This document shows, piece by piece, positions 18,070 to 26,942 of a DNA stretch of 45,081 nt. The number at the start of each line of letters is the position of its first letter. Position 1 is the first letter of the stretch. Source of the DNA: Terriglobia bacterium (GTDB lineage Bacteria; Acidobacteriota; Terriglobia; UBA7540); NCBI GenBank assembly GCA_030038235.1, contig JASHPE010000134.1, positions 1-45,081 on the forward strand. The letters run 5' to 3'. Below the pieces are notes generated by a model. It saw nothing but the letters and a program-made list of their open reading frames with translations, did not search any database and was not told where the DNA came from. The translations under genes and the position numbers were made by a program.

Positions 18070-18432
18070 TCACGCTCGATTGCCGGAGTTTTTCTTGGCT
18101 TCATCGAAGAGACGCTCAACGGTAACGCTGGGGTCCTGAGACGTTTGGTCTTCCAATATCCGCCGGGCCCACGGCAGGTTCGGGTCCCGGTCGAAATCTC
18201 GACCATACACCAGCACAAGATCAATGTACTTACATACGTCACGTTCGGCAGTAATTCCGTGTTTGGCGGCACCTTTGACACCGTACTGAATGGTCTCGCG
18301 GAGTTGCGTCTCGCCCGCGGCTCTGCACTGGGAGGGAAAGAACTTGTTCAAATGCACCACCATGCGGTCCTCAAACTTCTTCAGCCCCACGTTCGTAAAT
18401 AGTGTTACCTGTTCTCGACGAATTGTCAGCAT
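18070..18432 (-). CDS. Small conserved protein of the spike/cargo module
   Basis: 120 aa, helical and charged, cytoplasmic. It contains KKFEDRMVVHLNKFFPSQC, LRETIQYGVKGAAKHGI and ERDVCKYIDLVLVYGRDFD. I recall similar small proteins next to spike and cargo genes of contractile injection systems, but I cannot attach a family name. It is packed 3 bp from the FHA-DUF4123 gene upstream and 3 bp from the candidate cargo gene downstream, so it is translated with them. By position it could be a chaperone or co-adaptor for the cargo; this is inference. Confidence 0.8.
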   Translation of the reverse strand: MLTIRREQVTLFTNVGLKKFEDRMVVHLNKFFPSQCRAAGETQLRETIQYGVKGAAKHGITAERDVCKYIDLVLVYGRDFDRDPNLPWARRILEDQTSQDPSVTVERLFDEAKKNSGNRA

Positions 18433-18435
18433 GGC

Positions 18436-19722
18436 TCAATCACCGTCGAACCGCTCGCGGTTGGGTTTTTCCAGCGGCGAAGCAGGCGGAACCTCTCCCG
18501 CCTGGCTTTCGGACGATGCCAGTTGAACGATGCTCGATTTCATCCCCGTCTCTCCCCGGACAAACTCCAGCAGTGATTCCGGTTTCTCGTCCTCAATTGC
18601 GAAGGAGCTGACGGGCCCAAAGAAATGGCCGCATTCCTCCGGCGTGCACGAGGGTAAATACACCCGCAGCACTCCGGGATCGTAGAACCGGAAGTAGACC
18701 TGCTTTCCCTGGGGCAGCCTCATGGTAAGAAACTGCCGCAGATGCGCGAGAACATCGGCAAGCGGGCTGTCGCTCGAAAGGAAGACGCCCCAACCCTTGC
18801 CCCAGCTTGCCCGAACCACCGCTTCGAACAGGGAAGAATCTGCGGGGAGACGCACGAGGTACGGGCCCACCGCCAACTTCTGCCCTTCGACACCCCCATG
18901 AAGCGGCGCATACTCCTGATCGGACTGGAACAGCAGGGCGAGAACTGTCGGGTCGAGCGACGCGTCGAGGATAGCATAGAGCGGCTGAAAGCGTTCGCGC
19001 AGCAACTCCAGCAGCCGCGCAGTCTCGGGAGTAAGCGGTGGCAGCCACGGCGCATCGATGAGCGTGGACTGGGCCACGTTCTGAATCATCGGCAGCGGCT
19101 TGGTCATGTCCCGGCTGGATCGGGGCAGATCGACCGTCTCGGAATCTTCGCCCTGGGAGGGACCCGCAGCTCCCGACGGTTCTGCAGCCAATGAAGATTC
19201 GGGCACTGCCTTGGCGATACCGGGCGCGACTTCGGCAACTCCGGGCGCGGCCGACGGCAATGCGGATGCCGACGGCGTCGGCGGCGCCGGTGCGGGGGCC
19301 GCTTCCATCTGTGGGGCGAGCAGTGTCCCCGCGGGATCGGGCGGATTGACCATCGTCACGGATCGTGAGACCCCTTCGGGCTGCGAAGGCGCGACGGCGG
19401 GCGGCGCGGGCGCCTGAGGCGGCGTACTCAAGATGTGGACCATCAACTCAGTGAGCCCGGCTTTGATACGGTCGCCGTCCGTCACGAGGACGTAGTCCAC
19501 GCGCTGGTCATTGACGAAAGTACCGTTCCGGCTGTTCAGGTCGCGGACCGCGAGTCCTCCAGCGTGCCGGTCGAGGGCGAAATGAAGGCCCGACATGTGC
19601 TGGTCGCCAGGGAACACCACCTGGGCGCGCGTTGTCCTGCCCACCTGCACAGAATCACCGGCGGGAAGCTCGACCTTGGAACCGGCCGAGGGTCCTCTCA
19701 CAACCTCCAGGGACACTGTCAT
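18436..19722 (-). CDS. FHA-DUF4123 fusion: phosphopeptide-binding T6SS effector adaptor, copy 1
   Basis: 428 aa. Residues 1-95 are an FHA domain with the conserved GR (VQVGRTTRAQ), the S-x-x-H motif (MSGLHFAL) and NG (NSRNGTFVN), so phosphothreonine binding should be intact. A Pro/Ala-rich linker follows (about 100-230). The C-terminal part (about 235-375) matches DUF4123: LRERFQPLYAILDASLDP, a GPYLVRL segment, SWGKGWGVFLSS, HLRQFLTMRLPQGKQVYFRF then YDPGVLRVYLPSC. DUF4123 (Tap/TEC) proteins are cytoplasmic chaperones that load effectors onto VgrG or PAAR. The FHA fusion is not the usual single-domain form and points to phospho-dependent recruitment. It is followed at 3 bp by a small protein and the candidate cargo, probably its client. 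Confidence 0.85.
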   Translation of the reverse strand: MTVSLEVVRGPSAGSKVELPAGDSVQVGRTTRAQVVFPGDQHMSGLHFALDRHAGGLAVRDLNSRNGTFVNDQRVDYVLVTDGDRIKAGLTELMVHILSTPPQAPAPPAVAPSQPEGVSRSVTMVNPPDPAGTLLAPQMEAAPAPAPPTPSASALPSAAPGVAEVAPGIAKAVPESSLAAEPSGAAGPSQGEDSETVDLPRSSRDMTKPLPMIQNVAQSTLIDAPWLPPLTPETARLLELLRERFQPLYAILDASLDPTVLALLFQSDQEYAPLHGGVEGQKLAVGPYLVRLPADSSLFEAVVRASWGKGWGVFLSSDSPLADVLAHLRQFLTMRLPQGKQVYFRFYDPGVLRVYLPSCTPEECGHFFGPVSSFAIEDEKPESLLEFVRGETGMKSSIVQLASSESQAGEVPPASPLEKPNRERFDGD

Positions 19723-19781
19723 GCGTCACCACCTGCAATTACGAGGTACAGCGGTCCCCACACAAGGAGAAAGACAAGACT

Positions 19782-19885
19782 CGAAAAACGAAATTCGAAA
19801 ATCGAAACTGGAAATTCGAAAATCGACAACGCAACCTTGCACCGGACGCAGAGTTTCAAGTTTCGCTTTTCGAGTTTCGAATGTT
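19782..19885. repeat. AT-rich TTCGAAAA-type repeat with inverted copy between the adaptor genes
   Basis: The sequence AAATTCGAAAATCGA occurs twice (19791-19805 and 19812-19826), and a degenerate reverse-complement version (GTTTCGCTTTTCGAG-like) occupies about 19853-19885. The whole could fold as an imperfect hairpin. Its composition is clearly unlike the GC-rich genes on both sides. No U-tract terminator is evident. Confidence 0.6.
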
Positions 19886-19886
19886 C

Positions 19887-20969
19887 TCAAGGCGACGCCG
19901 CCTGAGGCGCGAGGCTGAACTTTCTCCGCCCGACGCCTGCCGCGGTGTTCGAAAACCTCAACAGGGTTTCCGGTTTCTCATCTTCGGTTAGATGGTACTT
20001 CACAGGGCCGAAGAATTCGTTGCCCTCTTCGCGCGTGCACGTGGGCAGATAGACCCGCAGCACGCGCGGGTCGTAGAAGCGAAAATAGACTTGCTTGCCA
20101 TCCGGCAGCTTCACCATCAGAAACTGGCGCAGGTGCCTGCGAACTTCCCGGAAGGGCGCGCTCGATGTGAGGTAGACGCCCCAACTCTTGCCCCAGCCTC
20201 TGCTCACCAGCGCCTCCAGGAGCTTCGATTCCGGCAGCAAGCGCACCAGGTACGGTGCGAAGTGGACGAGCTCGGCCTTGGGCCGTCCTTCGTAGAGCGA
20301 CTCGTATTCCGCCCCGGCGTCCAGCGTCCCTTTGCCTGGCGGCTGGAAGGCGGGTTCGGCCCGTTGGGCTTCTCTCTGCGACTTTCGCACGTCGTCGCGA
20401 GCCTCAACCAGGAACTTGTAGATATCAGGCGAGCGGGCGGCGTCGAGGATGGCGTAGAGCGGCTGGAAATCCTTGCGAAGCATCCCGAGCAGGCGATCTT
20501 GCGGGCTCAGTTCGGCCGGCGGCTTGCCGCTGTCGCGTTCGGCTGGGGTCGACGGAGCGGTGACGGGTGCTGCGACGCCGACTTGCGTCGCGGGAGGCAA
20601 GGCAGCGGCAGCGACGGGTCCTGCAGGTGGCCGGTCAGGGACTCGCTGACCCGCACCCAGGCGCTGTTCATCGCGGTCGATGTGCACCGCGAATCTCGCT
20701 TCGCCGGCCTTGATCTCGTCACCTTCGTGGAGCACAGCGTCACTCACTCGCTTGCCATTGAGCCAGGTGCCGTTCGTGCTTTTCAGGTCTTGAATGTGCC
20801 AGGCCCCGCCAGTGCAATCGATCGCAAAGTGCAGGCCGGAGATGCCCGCGTCGCCCGGGAACGCGAACTCCGCGTCGCTTCTGCGGCCCACTCGCGCAGT
20901 CTGGTCCGGTTCAACCACAATTCTCTGGCCGGCCCTTGATCCCTTGCGAATTTCGAGAACCAGTCGCAT
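19887..20969 (-). CDS. FHA-DUF4123 fusion: phosphopeptide-binding T6SS effector adaptor, copy 2
   Basis: 360 aa from ATG 20969; a TTG six codons upstream is possible but no better ribosome site is seen. The FHA domain (about 1-95) keeps ARVGRRSDAE, ISGLHFAID and STNGTWLNGKRV. A shorter Pro/Ala-rich linker leads to DUF4123 (about 165-340): LRKDFQPLYAILDAARSPD, APYLVRLLPESK, GWGKSWGVYLTSSAPF, FLMVKLPDGKQVYFRF and YLPTC. Compared with copy 1 it has an insertion in the DUF4123 part (REAQRAEPAFQPPG region). The two copies are clearly paralogous, yet only one vgrG and one PAAR gene are present, so the copies may serve different cargo or act together. It lies about 90 bp downstream of the PAAR gene. 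Confidence 0.85.
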   Translation of the reverse strand: MRLVLEIRKGSRAGQRIVVEPDQTARVGRRSDAEFAFPGDAGISGLHFAIDCTGGAWHIQDLKSTNGTWLNGKRVSDAVLHEGDEIKAGEARFAVHIDRDEQRLGAGQRVPDRPPAGPVAAAALPPATQVGVAAPVTAPSTPAERDSGKPPAELSPQDRLLGMLRKDFQPLYAILDAARSPDIYKFLVEARDDVRKSQREAQRAEPAFQPPGKGTLDAGAEYESLYEGRPKAELVHFAPYLVRLLPESKLLEALVSRGWGKSWGVYLTSSAPFREVRRHLRQFLMVKLPDGKQVYFRFYDPRVLRVYLPTCTREEGNEFFGPVKYHLTEDEKPETLLRFSNTAAGVGRRKFSLAPQAASP

Positions 20970-21058
20970 CGCACTACAGCACCGCAAGAACAGAATCGAG
21001 AACGCGTGGTCTCGCGAACTCTCTAAGTGGCAGGACCTGCCGCTTCACTAAGGCCCTC

Positions 21059-21628
21059 TCAGCCGGGGCACGGTTCGATGAACGGCGTTGCGCCCTGCGA
21101 CGCCTGCGACAGGGCCTGTGCCGGCGCAGACTGCATGGCCTGCGCCAGCATCTGCATCGCCTTGCTGCCAGCCACCACCAACTGCTCGGAGAAGCTCACT
21201 GGACTGCCGGAACCGGCCGTAATGTCCGATCCGCCGGTCTCCGCCGGACCGGTCCCGGGGCTCGCGCCGCCTCCACCACCCCCGCCGCCTCCGCCGGGAG
21301 GCGGGGTTACCATCACCATCGAGGGCGAGCCCATGCCAGCCTCACCGATCTCGACCGTGGGCGCGCCGAGCACAATCACGCCGCCATGAACCGTCGGATC
21401 ACCGAGCCGGGCGGCCATCAAGAAGCCAATCAGCACCGTGGGCGAGCCCATCATGATCATGTCCGGCGGGCCCACACAGACGAGCATGTCCGTCATGCGC
21501 GCCGCGGGCAGGAATTCGATCAGCACCGTGGGTTCGCCGGGCGCATCGATGGGCCCACCCACATGGGGCACAATGCCCGTGACCATGGGGCAAACGTGCA
21601 TGTCGGTGAGTCGAGCTGCCGGAGGCAT
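21059..21628 (-). CDS. PAAR-domain spike tip protein with Gly-rich linker and C-terminal extension
   Basis: 189 aa. Residues 1-105 are a PAAR-like domain with the repeated pattern MPPAARLTDMHVCPM, HVGGPI, PGEPTVLI and AARLGDPTVHGG; such proteins form the metal-binding conical tip on VgrG. A run of ten Gly (about 112-121) links to an Ala/Gln-rich helical C-terminus (KAMQMLAQAMQSAPAQALSQ), which probably is not an enzyme and could dock an adaptor or cargo. There is no strong ribosome site before ATG 21628. It sits just downstream of vgrG in the same direction, as expected for the spike pair. Confidence 0.85.
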   Translation of the reverse strand: MPPAARLTDMHVCPMVTGIVPHVGGPIDAPGEPTVLIEFLPAARMTDMLVCVGPPDMIMMGSPTVLIGFLMAARLGDPTVHGGVIVLGAPTVEIGEAGMGSPSMVMVTPPPGGGGGGGGGGASPGTGPAETGGSDITAGSGSPVSFSEQLVVAGSKAMQMLAQAMQSAPAQALSQASQGATPFIEPCPG

Positions 21629-21639
21629 CGGAAAGAGCA

Positions 21640-21745
21640 GTGGCTAGTTCTCAGTGGCTAGTGGTTAGCAGTCGGCGGGGCAGCGCCAGGAGTCATCTTC
21701 CTCGCACTAGCCACTAACCACCATCCACTAATCACTCACTGCAGA
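21640..21745. repeat. Inverted GTGGCTA-type repeats between vgrG and PAAR
   Basis: The stretch 21650-21669 (AGTGGCTAGTGGTTAGC) is mirrored by the reverse-complement type at 21705-21742 (ACTAGCCACTAACCACC), made of several imperfect GTGGYTA units. It can form an interrupted hairpin in the vgrG-PAAR spacer. It may damp transcription past vgrG or stabilise its mRNA; no U-tract supports full termination. Confidence 0.6.
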
Positions 21746-21754
21746 CTCCTTTCT

Positions 21755-24031
21755 TCAGTTCAACTTCGTGCCCTTACTGCCATCGTCGGCCGTGTCGGGA
21801 TCGGTCGGTGCCGTCGGCGCGTCAGGGCTGTCAGGTGAACTCGGGCTCGAAGGACTCTGAGTTACGGCCGGGTCCGCCGGAGTCGGAGCCCCGCCACTAT
21901 TGATAAGAACCATGGTCCCCATGATCGCGATTCCGGCGTCTGTAATTGAGATGAAACCACCCGGGCCCACGATCGATACTCCCTCCGAACCCCCTGTGAT
22001 ATTGACGCTCATGCCGCCCATGAGATTGATCGTCATACCGGCCGTCAGATTCGTGTTCTGGCCGGCCTGCTGATTGTAGTTCATGCCCACTTGCTGGGAA
22101 ACGCTTTGAGCCACCGACTCATTGACGCTCCCCGTGACCGAGCGCGAAACGTTTGAAGTGATGGACTCGTTCTGGGCTCCCGTGACACTCAGCGACACGT
22201 TGCCGGTGACGCTCTCTTTGACGTCGCCGGTCACGCTTCGCGAATCGTTGCCGGTGACGGACTCTTTCCGGTCGCCCGAGATGTTGACCGAGTGATTCCC
22301 GGTGATCGCCTCCATGCAATTTCCACCCACCTGCAGCGACTTGTCACTCTCGATCTTTTCGTTTTGCTTACCCTTGACGTGAAGATGCTTGTCGGTGTTC
22401 ACCATCTCGAATTGGCTCGCGTTGACAATCAAGTGCCGATTGTTGCCAATGTATTCACGCGAGTCGTGCTCCACGCGATGGTCCATGTCCATCTCGGCGT
22501 TGATAAAGATCTGCTCGCTGCCTTTGAGGTCCTCGAAGCGGAGCTCGTTGTAATTGGCCGTGCCGCCGCCTTTCGAACTTCGCGATTGCACTGTGCTACG
22601 CGTTTGGTTATCGGGAAGCGCGTAAGGCACCGTCTGAAGGGCGTTGTACACGCGTCCCATGATGATCGGCCGGTCCGGGTCCCCTTCCAGAAAGTCGACG
22701 ATCACCTCCTGGCCGATGCGCGGCAGGGCGATCGCGCCCCAGCCTTGTCCTGCCCAGGGATGCGAAACACGGATCCAGCAGGAGCTGTTCTCATCCTGCT
22801 TCCCTTTGCGGTCCCAGTAGAACTGCACCTTGACGCGGCCGTAGTTATCGGTCCAAATCTCCTCGCCCGATTTCCCGACCACCAGCGCCGGTTGTGGACC
22901 CTGAACGAACGGCTTGGGTGTGAGCCGCGCGGGCCGGTAGGTAACTGAGGTGGGGACGCAAGTGAATTGATTGGAATAGTGCTCTGTAGCTTCGCTGTCG
23001 GCGGTGTAAGTAGCCCCGGCGGAGGCCACGTGCTGAACCTCGGTTAAAAGATAGGTGCTGTTCTGATCGGAGCGGTAGTGATTCTGCAAGGTGAAGGTGT
23101 ACCCGCTCATGAATCCGCGGCATGTGCCGGAACCGTTCACCAACATTAATCGCGCTTCCTCTTCCTGCATGCGGAGCGTCGCGACGTTCTGCCCCTCATC
23201 GAGCGTCGTGTGAATACCGGGATAATCGAAGATTTCAAGGCCGGAATTGGGTGAGACACTGGTAACAGTCTTCTCTTGCGCCAGGAGACTGGTGCTTGGC
23301 GTCGTGAAGTTGTAATCCGTCACCGTGCATTTGCCCGTCTCCAACTCCTCCTCGACATGCCAGGACATGACTGCGTCCGTGTCGTCCATGGCCTCGGTCA
23401 GCGCGTTGTAGCCGACGGGGGAGCGGGGGCAAACGGGCAAACCGTTGACGGTATCCGTCATGACGAGCGTGTGTTGCCCCTGCGTGCTGTGATCGAAATA
23501 GTAGAAAATTCCATACTCCTCCATCAACCGCGACACAAAATTGAATGCCGTTTCACGATACTGCACGCAGTATTCGAGCTGCGGATAGGTACCCGTCATA
23601 CTCCCCAAGCGAAAGCTGATAAAGCTGAAATTGTTAAAAACCTGGCTGATAATGTCGGCCGGCGCCATGTTCTGGAAGATCTGGCAATCGGCGTGGCGGG
23701 TAAGGAACCACAGCCAGGGGACAATTTCTGCGGTGTAGTGAGTGAAAAACCGATCGTCGGTGGCACCCTGCGCGAACCGGCTCACGTAACCATTGATGTA
23801 GCGCGGCGTGCCGTCGGGGAGCTGGATCGTTATGGTCACGTTCTGCCCGACAAGGTCATTAAAGGAAATGGCGTCGTTGTTGTAGGCCAGCAACTCCAGC
23901 TGAAAATTGAAAAGACGCGAAATCCCTTCGCGTCCGGTCAGGCCCTGGAGCAGCAGCACGTCCTCGCCGAGAGGCGTGCTGATCGAGAGCAGCCTGTTCG
24001 CCTGAGTGTAAGAGTCCGAGGAGTCACCCAC
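21755..24031 (-). CDS. vgrG: VgrG spike protein (TssI)
   Basis: 758 aa from the GTG at 24031, chosen because AGGAAGGA stands 8 bases before it; a TTG 11 codons upstream (24064) has no such site. The gp27-like base (about 1-370, LLLQGLTGREGISRLFNFQL, YCVQYRETAFNFVSRLMEEY) is followed by the gp5 OB region (TDNYGRVKVQFYWDRKG, SCWIRVSHPWAGQGWGA, LPRIGQEVIVDFLEGDPDRP). The beta-helical needle contains 16-residue repeats built on ESVTGN and SVTG (DNA 22080-22300). A short acidic Pro/Ser/Asp tail ends the protein with no enzymatic extension, so it is a structural VgrG. VgrG trimers sit on Hcp, carry the PAAR tip and are ejected. The gene lies between tssH and the PAAR/adaptor/cargo genes. Confidence 0.96.
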   Translation of the reverse strand: MGDSSDSYTQANRLLSISTPLGEDVLLLQGLTGREGISRLFNFQLELLAYNNDAISFNDLVGQNVTITIQLPDGTPRYINGYVSRFAQGATDDRFFTHYTAEIVPWLWFLTRHADCQIFQNMAPADIISQVFNNFSFISFRLGSMTGTYPQLEYCVQYRETAFNFVSRLMEEYGIFYYFDHSTQGQHTLVMTDTVNGLPVCPRSPVGYNALTEAMDDTDAVMSWHVEEELETGKCTVTDYNFTTPSTSLLAQEKTVTSVSPNSGLEIFDYPGIHTTLDEGQNVATLRMQEEEARLMLVNGSGTCRGFMSGYTFTLQNHYRSDQNSTYLLTEVQHVASAGATYTADSEATEHYSNQFTCVPTSVTYRPARLTPKPFVQGPQPALVVGKSGEEIWTDNYGRVKVQFYWDRKGKQDENSSCWIRVSHPWAGQGWGAIALPRIGQEVIVDFLEGDPDRPIIMGRVYNALQTVPYALPDNQTRSTVQSRSSKGGGTANYNELRFEDLKGSEQIFINAEMDMDHRVEHDSREYIGNNRHLIVNASQFEMVNTDKHLHVKGKQNEKIESDKSLQVGGNCMEAITGNHSVNISGDRKESVTGNDSRSVTGDVKESVTGNVSLSVTGAQNESITSNVSRSVTGSVNESVAQSVSQQVGMNYNQQAGQNTNLTAGMTINLMGGMSVNITGGSEGVSIVGPGGFISITDAGIAIMGTMVLINSGGAPTPADPAVTQSPSSPSSPDSPDAPTAPTDPDTADDGSKGTKLN

Positions 24032-24185
24032 GATTGCTGTCCTTCCTTGGGCCTTCTCTGACAACCAGAGTTCGCGTCATACGAACATACGCCTGCTCAC
24101 GCCAAGGGGCGGCCACGAGAACCGCCCGTACATCAGACGGAGACACGACCTCAAATCTCCATCGCTGTTCAATGCCAGGGTTGCG

Positions 24186-26942
24186 TCAAGAGTAGAGAAA
24201 TGCTCCGTCTTCGCCAATACTCACCTGGATTCGCTCCATGGGCTCGGCTTCAGCCATCCGGGTCAGCAACTGACGCGACACCTCGGGCAGCAGCGTGTTC
24301 GTCAGGATGTTGTCTACGTTGCGCGCGCCGCTTTCCACTTCGGTGCAGCGCTTGGCCACTTCGTCGACCAGCGCGTTATCGTACGCCATTTCGATCTTGT
24401 GATTCTCGAAGAGTCGCCGCTTGATCTTGCCCAACTTGAGGGTGATGATCTGTTTCAAGGCCTCGTCCCTGACCGGATAGAAGGGAATGATTACCATGCG
24501 TCCCAGAAACGCCGGCTTGAAGATTTTGTTCAGCTCCGGCTTCAACGCCTTCACCAGGCCCTCCGGTCCCGGCATGGTTTCGGGGTCCGCACAGAGCTTC
24601 ATCATCGTGTCGGTACCGGCGTTCGTGGTCAGAATAATGATGTTGTTCTTGAAGTCGATCTCGCGACCTTCGCCATCCTCCATCATGCCCTTGTCGAACA
24701 CCTGGTAGAAAAGTTCCAGCACGTCGGGATGCGCCTTCTCCACCTCATCCAGCAGCACCACGGAATAAGGCCGGCGCCGGACGGCCTCGGTAAGCACTCC
24801 GCCTTCACCGTACCCCACATATCCCGGCGGTGATCCCTTAAGAGTGGAAACGGTATGCGCCTCCTGAAACTCCGACATGTTGATGGTGATCAGGTTGCGC
24901 TCGCCACCGTAAAGAAGATCGGAGAGCGCGAGCGCGGTCTCGGTCTTGCCGACGCCGCTAGGCCCGACCAGCATGAAGACGCCGATCGGCTTGTTCGGGT
25001 CATCGAGCCGGGCGCGCGAGGTGGAGATTCTCTGGCTGATGATCTCGAGAGCATGCATCTGCCCGATAACTCGCTGGCCGAGCAGCGAGGGCAGAGAAAG
25101 AACGGTCGAGATCTCGTTCTTCATCATCTTGCCGACTGGAATCCCGGTCCACGCAGAGATGACCTCGCCCGCGATTTGCGCGTCTACCGAGACGCGGATC
25201 ATCGGAGTCTCACCCTGCAAGGCGGTCAGCTCGGCTTCGGTCTTGACAAGCTCGGCGCGCAGAGCAGCAGGATCGGACTTGCGAACCTCTGCGGCCGCGG
25301 CTGCGGTAGCGGCGCCAGCGGCAGCTCCGTCGCCGGCAGGAACCGGATCTGATGACGCTGTCGCGGCTGGGGTCGCTGATCCGCCGCCACTTGAGGCAGA
25401 CCCCGCGGCTGGCGTCATGACGCCCTCAAGTTGCGAGCGCAGATCGCGAATCCGCGTCACCAGCCCACTCTCACGCTCGAAACGGGACCGCAAGCCAGCG
25501 AGGCTCAATTCGGTCTCGACCTTGAGGGCCGCGATTTCAGCGAGCCTATCGCGATGGTCCGCGCCGACTGCGCTTTCGCGTTCGAGGATACGCTGCTGGA
25601 CGGCGAGGTCGTCAAGCTGGCGCACGCAGTCTTCGATGGCGGGCGGGGTTGCATTCTGGCCGAGTGCCAGGCGGGCGCAGGCTGTGTCCAGGACGCTGAC
25701 GGCCTTGTCGGGAAGCTGCCGGCCGGCCAGATAGCGGTGCGAAAGCCGAACAGCCGCCGTCAGGCCCTCATCCAGAATGCGAACCTTGTGATGCTTCTCC
25801 AGAGAGGGCACGATACCGCGCAGCATGGTCATGCACTGGGTCTCGATCGGCTCTTCGACTTTCACCACCTGAAAGCGCCGCGCCAGCGCCGGATCCTTTT
25901 CGAAGTACTTCTTGTACTCCGACCAGGTGGTCGCAGCGATCGTCCGTAGCTCGCCGCGCGCCAGAGCAGGCTTCAGGAGGTTGGCGGCATCGCCCTGCCC
26001 GGCCTGCCCGCCGGCGCCGATCATCGTGTGGGCCTCGTCGATGAACAGGATGATAGGCGTGGGTGACGATTTGACCTCTTCGATCAAGCCTTTCAGCCGG
26101 TTTTCGAATTCGCCTTTGATGCCGGCACCGGCCTGCAGCAGCGCCAGGTCCAGAGTTCGCACCGTCACGTTGCGCAGCGCCGGCGGCACATCACCGTTGG
26201 CAACGCGCAGGGCAAATCCCTCCACCACGGCGGTCTTGCCGACCCCCGCCTCGCCGGTCAGGATCGGATTGTTCTGGCGGCGGCGCATAAGGATATCGAC
26301 GATCTGGCGGATCTCAAAATCACGGCCCAGCACCGGGTCGATCTTCCCGGACTTGGCCCTCTCCGTGAGGTTCACAGTGAATTGGTCAAGGTTGGGCGTC
26401 TTACCGCCCGGCTTCGGCGCGGCCGGGGTCTCCCCTGGCGCGCCCGCCTCCGACACCGCTTCCGCCAGGTCCTCCTCACCGGAGCCAGAAAGAATCAGCA
26501 GGAAATCCTTTCGCAACGCCTCGGCTTGAACCTTCTGGAACTCGCGGCTGGTCTCGCGCACGAGACGCGCCAGCTCGTCGTTCGATGCCAAGGCCATGAT
26601 GGTGAATCCGGTTCGAATTCGGCTGGCTCCATAGTCGATCGAGCCCAGCAGCCAAGCCTCAGTCAGCATCTTGACGAGTGTCGGGGCCAGCGCCGGAGTC
26701 CGCGTGCTGCCTCGCTTCATGCGATCGAGAGCCTCCGTCAGCTCCTTCGAGAGCCGCGCGCCATCGACCTCGAAATACTTGAAGATCATCGCGGCGTCGT
26801 CGCCGGTGGCGTCGAGCAGGCTCACGAGATAATGCTCAATTTCAACGTTGTAGTGAGAGCGCGAGCGGCAGAGCTGCGCTGAAGCCTCGAGCGCGGCCCG
26901 AGTGGGATTGTTGAGCTTGTCGATAAGGGACCTTAGATTCAT
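24186..26942 (-). CDS. tssH: TssH (ClpV) AAA+ ATPase that disassembles the contracted sheath
   Basis: 918 aa. The N-domain (about 1-160, LIDKLNNPTRAALEASAQLC) binds sheath. The first AAA+ module has Walker A GEAGVGKTA near residue 231 and Walker B IILFIDEAHT; the second has GPSGVGKTET near 659, VVLLDEVEKAHPDV and a C-terminal D2-small domain. It matches ClpV of T6SS rather than ClpB in its N-terminal start and its position next to tssG. Unusually, the middle domain is interrupted by an Ala/Gly/Ser-rich low-complexity stretch (about 512-552). Its ATG overlaps the tssG stop (ATGA), so translation is coupled. It recycles TssBC tubules after firing. Confidence 0.96.
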   Translation of the reverse strand: MNLRSLIDKLNNPTRAALEASAQLCRSRSHYNVEIEHYLVSLLDATGDDAAMIFKYFEVDGARLSKELTEALDRMKRGSTRTPALAPTLVKMLTEAWLLGSIDYGASRIRTGFTIMALASNDELARLVRETSREFQKVQAEALRKDFLLILSGSGEEDLAEAVSEAGAPGETPAAPKPGGKTPNLDQFTVNLTERAKSGKIDPVLGRDFEIRQIVDILMRRRQNNPILTGEAGVGKTAVVEGFALRVANGDVPPALRNVTVRTLDLALLQAGAGIKGEFENRLKGLIEEVKSSPTPIILFIDEAHTMIGAGGQAGQGDAANLLKPALARGELRTIAATTWSEYKKYFEKDPALARRFQVVKVEEPIETQCMTMLRGIVPSLEKHHKVRILDEGLTAAVRLSHRYLAGRQLPDKAVSVLDTACARLALGQNATPPAIEDCVRQLDDLAVQQRILERESAVGADHRDRLAEIAALKVETELSLAGLRSRFERESGLVTRIRDLRSQLEGVMTPAAGSASSGGGSATPAATASSDPVPAGDGAAAGAATAAAAAEVRKSDPAALRAELVKTEAELTALQGETPMIRVSVDAQIAGEVISAWTGIPVGKMMKNEISTVLSLPSLLGQRVIGQMHALEIISQRISTSRARLDDPNKPIGVFMLVGPSGVGKTETALALSDLLYGGERNLITINMSEFQEAHTVSTLKGSPPGYVGYGEGGVLTEAVRRRPYSVVLLDEVEKAHPDVLELFYQVFDKGMMEDGEGREIDFKNNIIILTTNAGTDTMMKLCADPETMPGPEGLVKALKPELNKIFKPAFLGRMVIIPFYPVRDEALKQIITLKLGKIKRRLFENHKIEMAYDNALVDEVAKRCTEVESGARNVDNILTNTLLPEVSRQLLTRMAEAEPMERIQVSIGEDGAFLYS

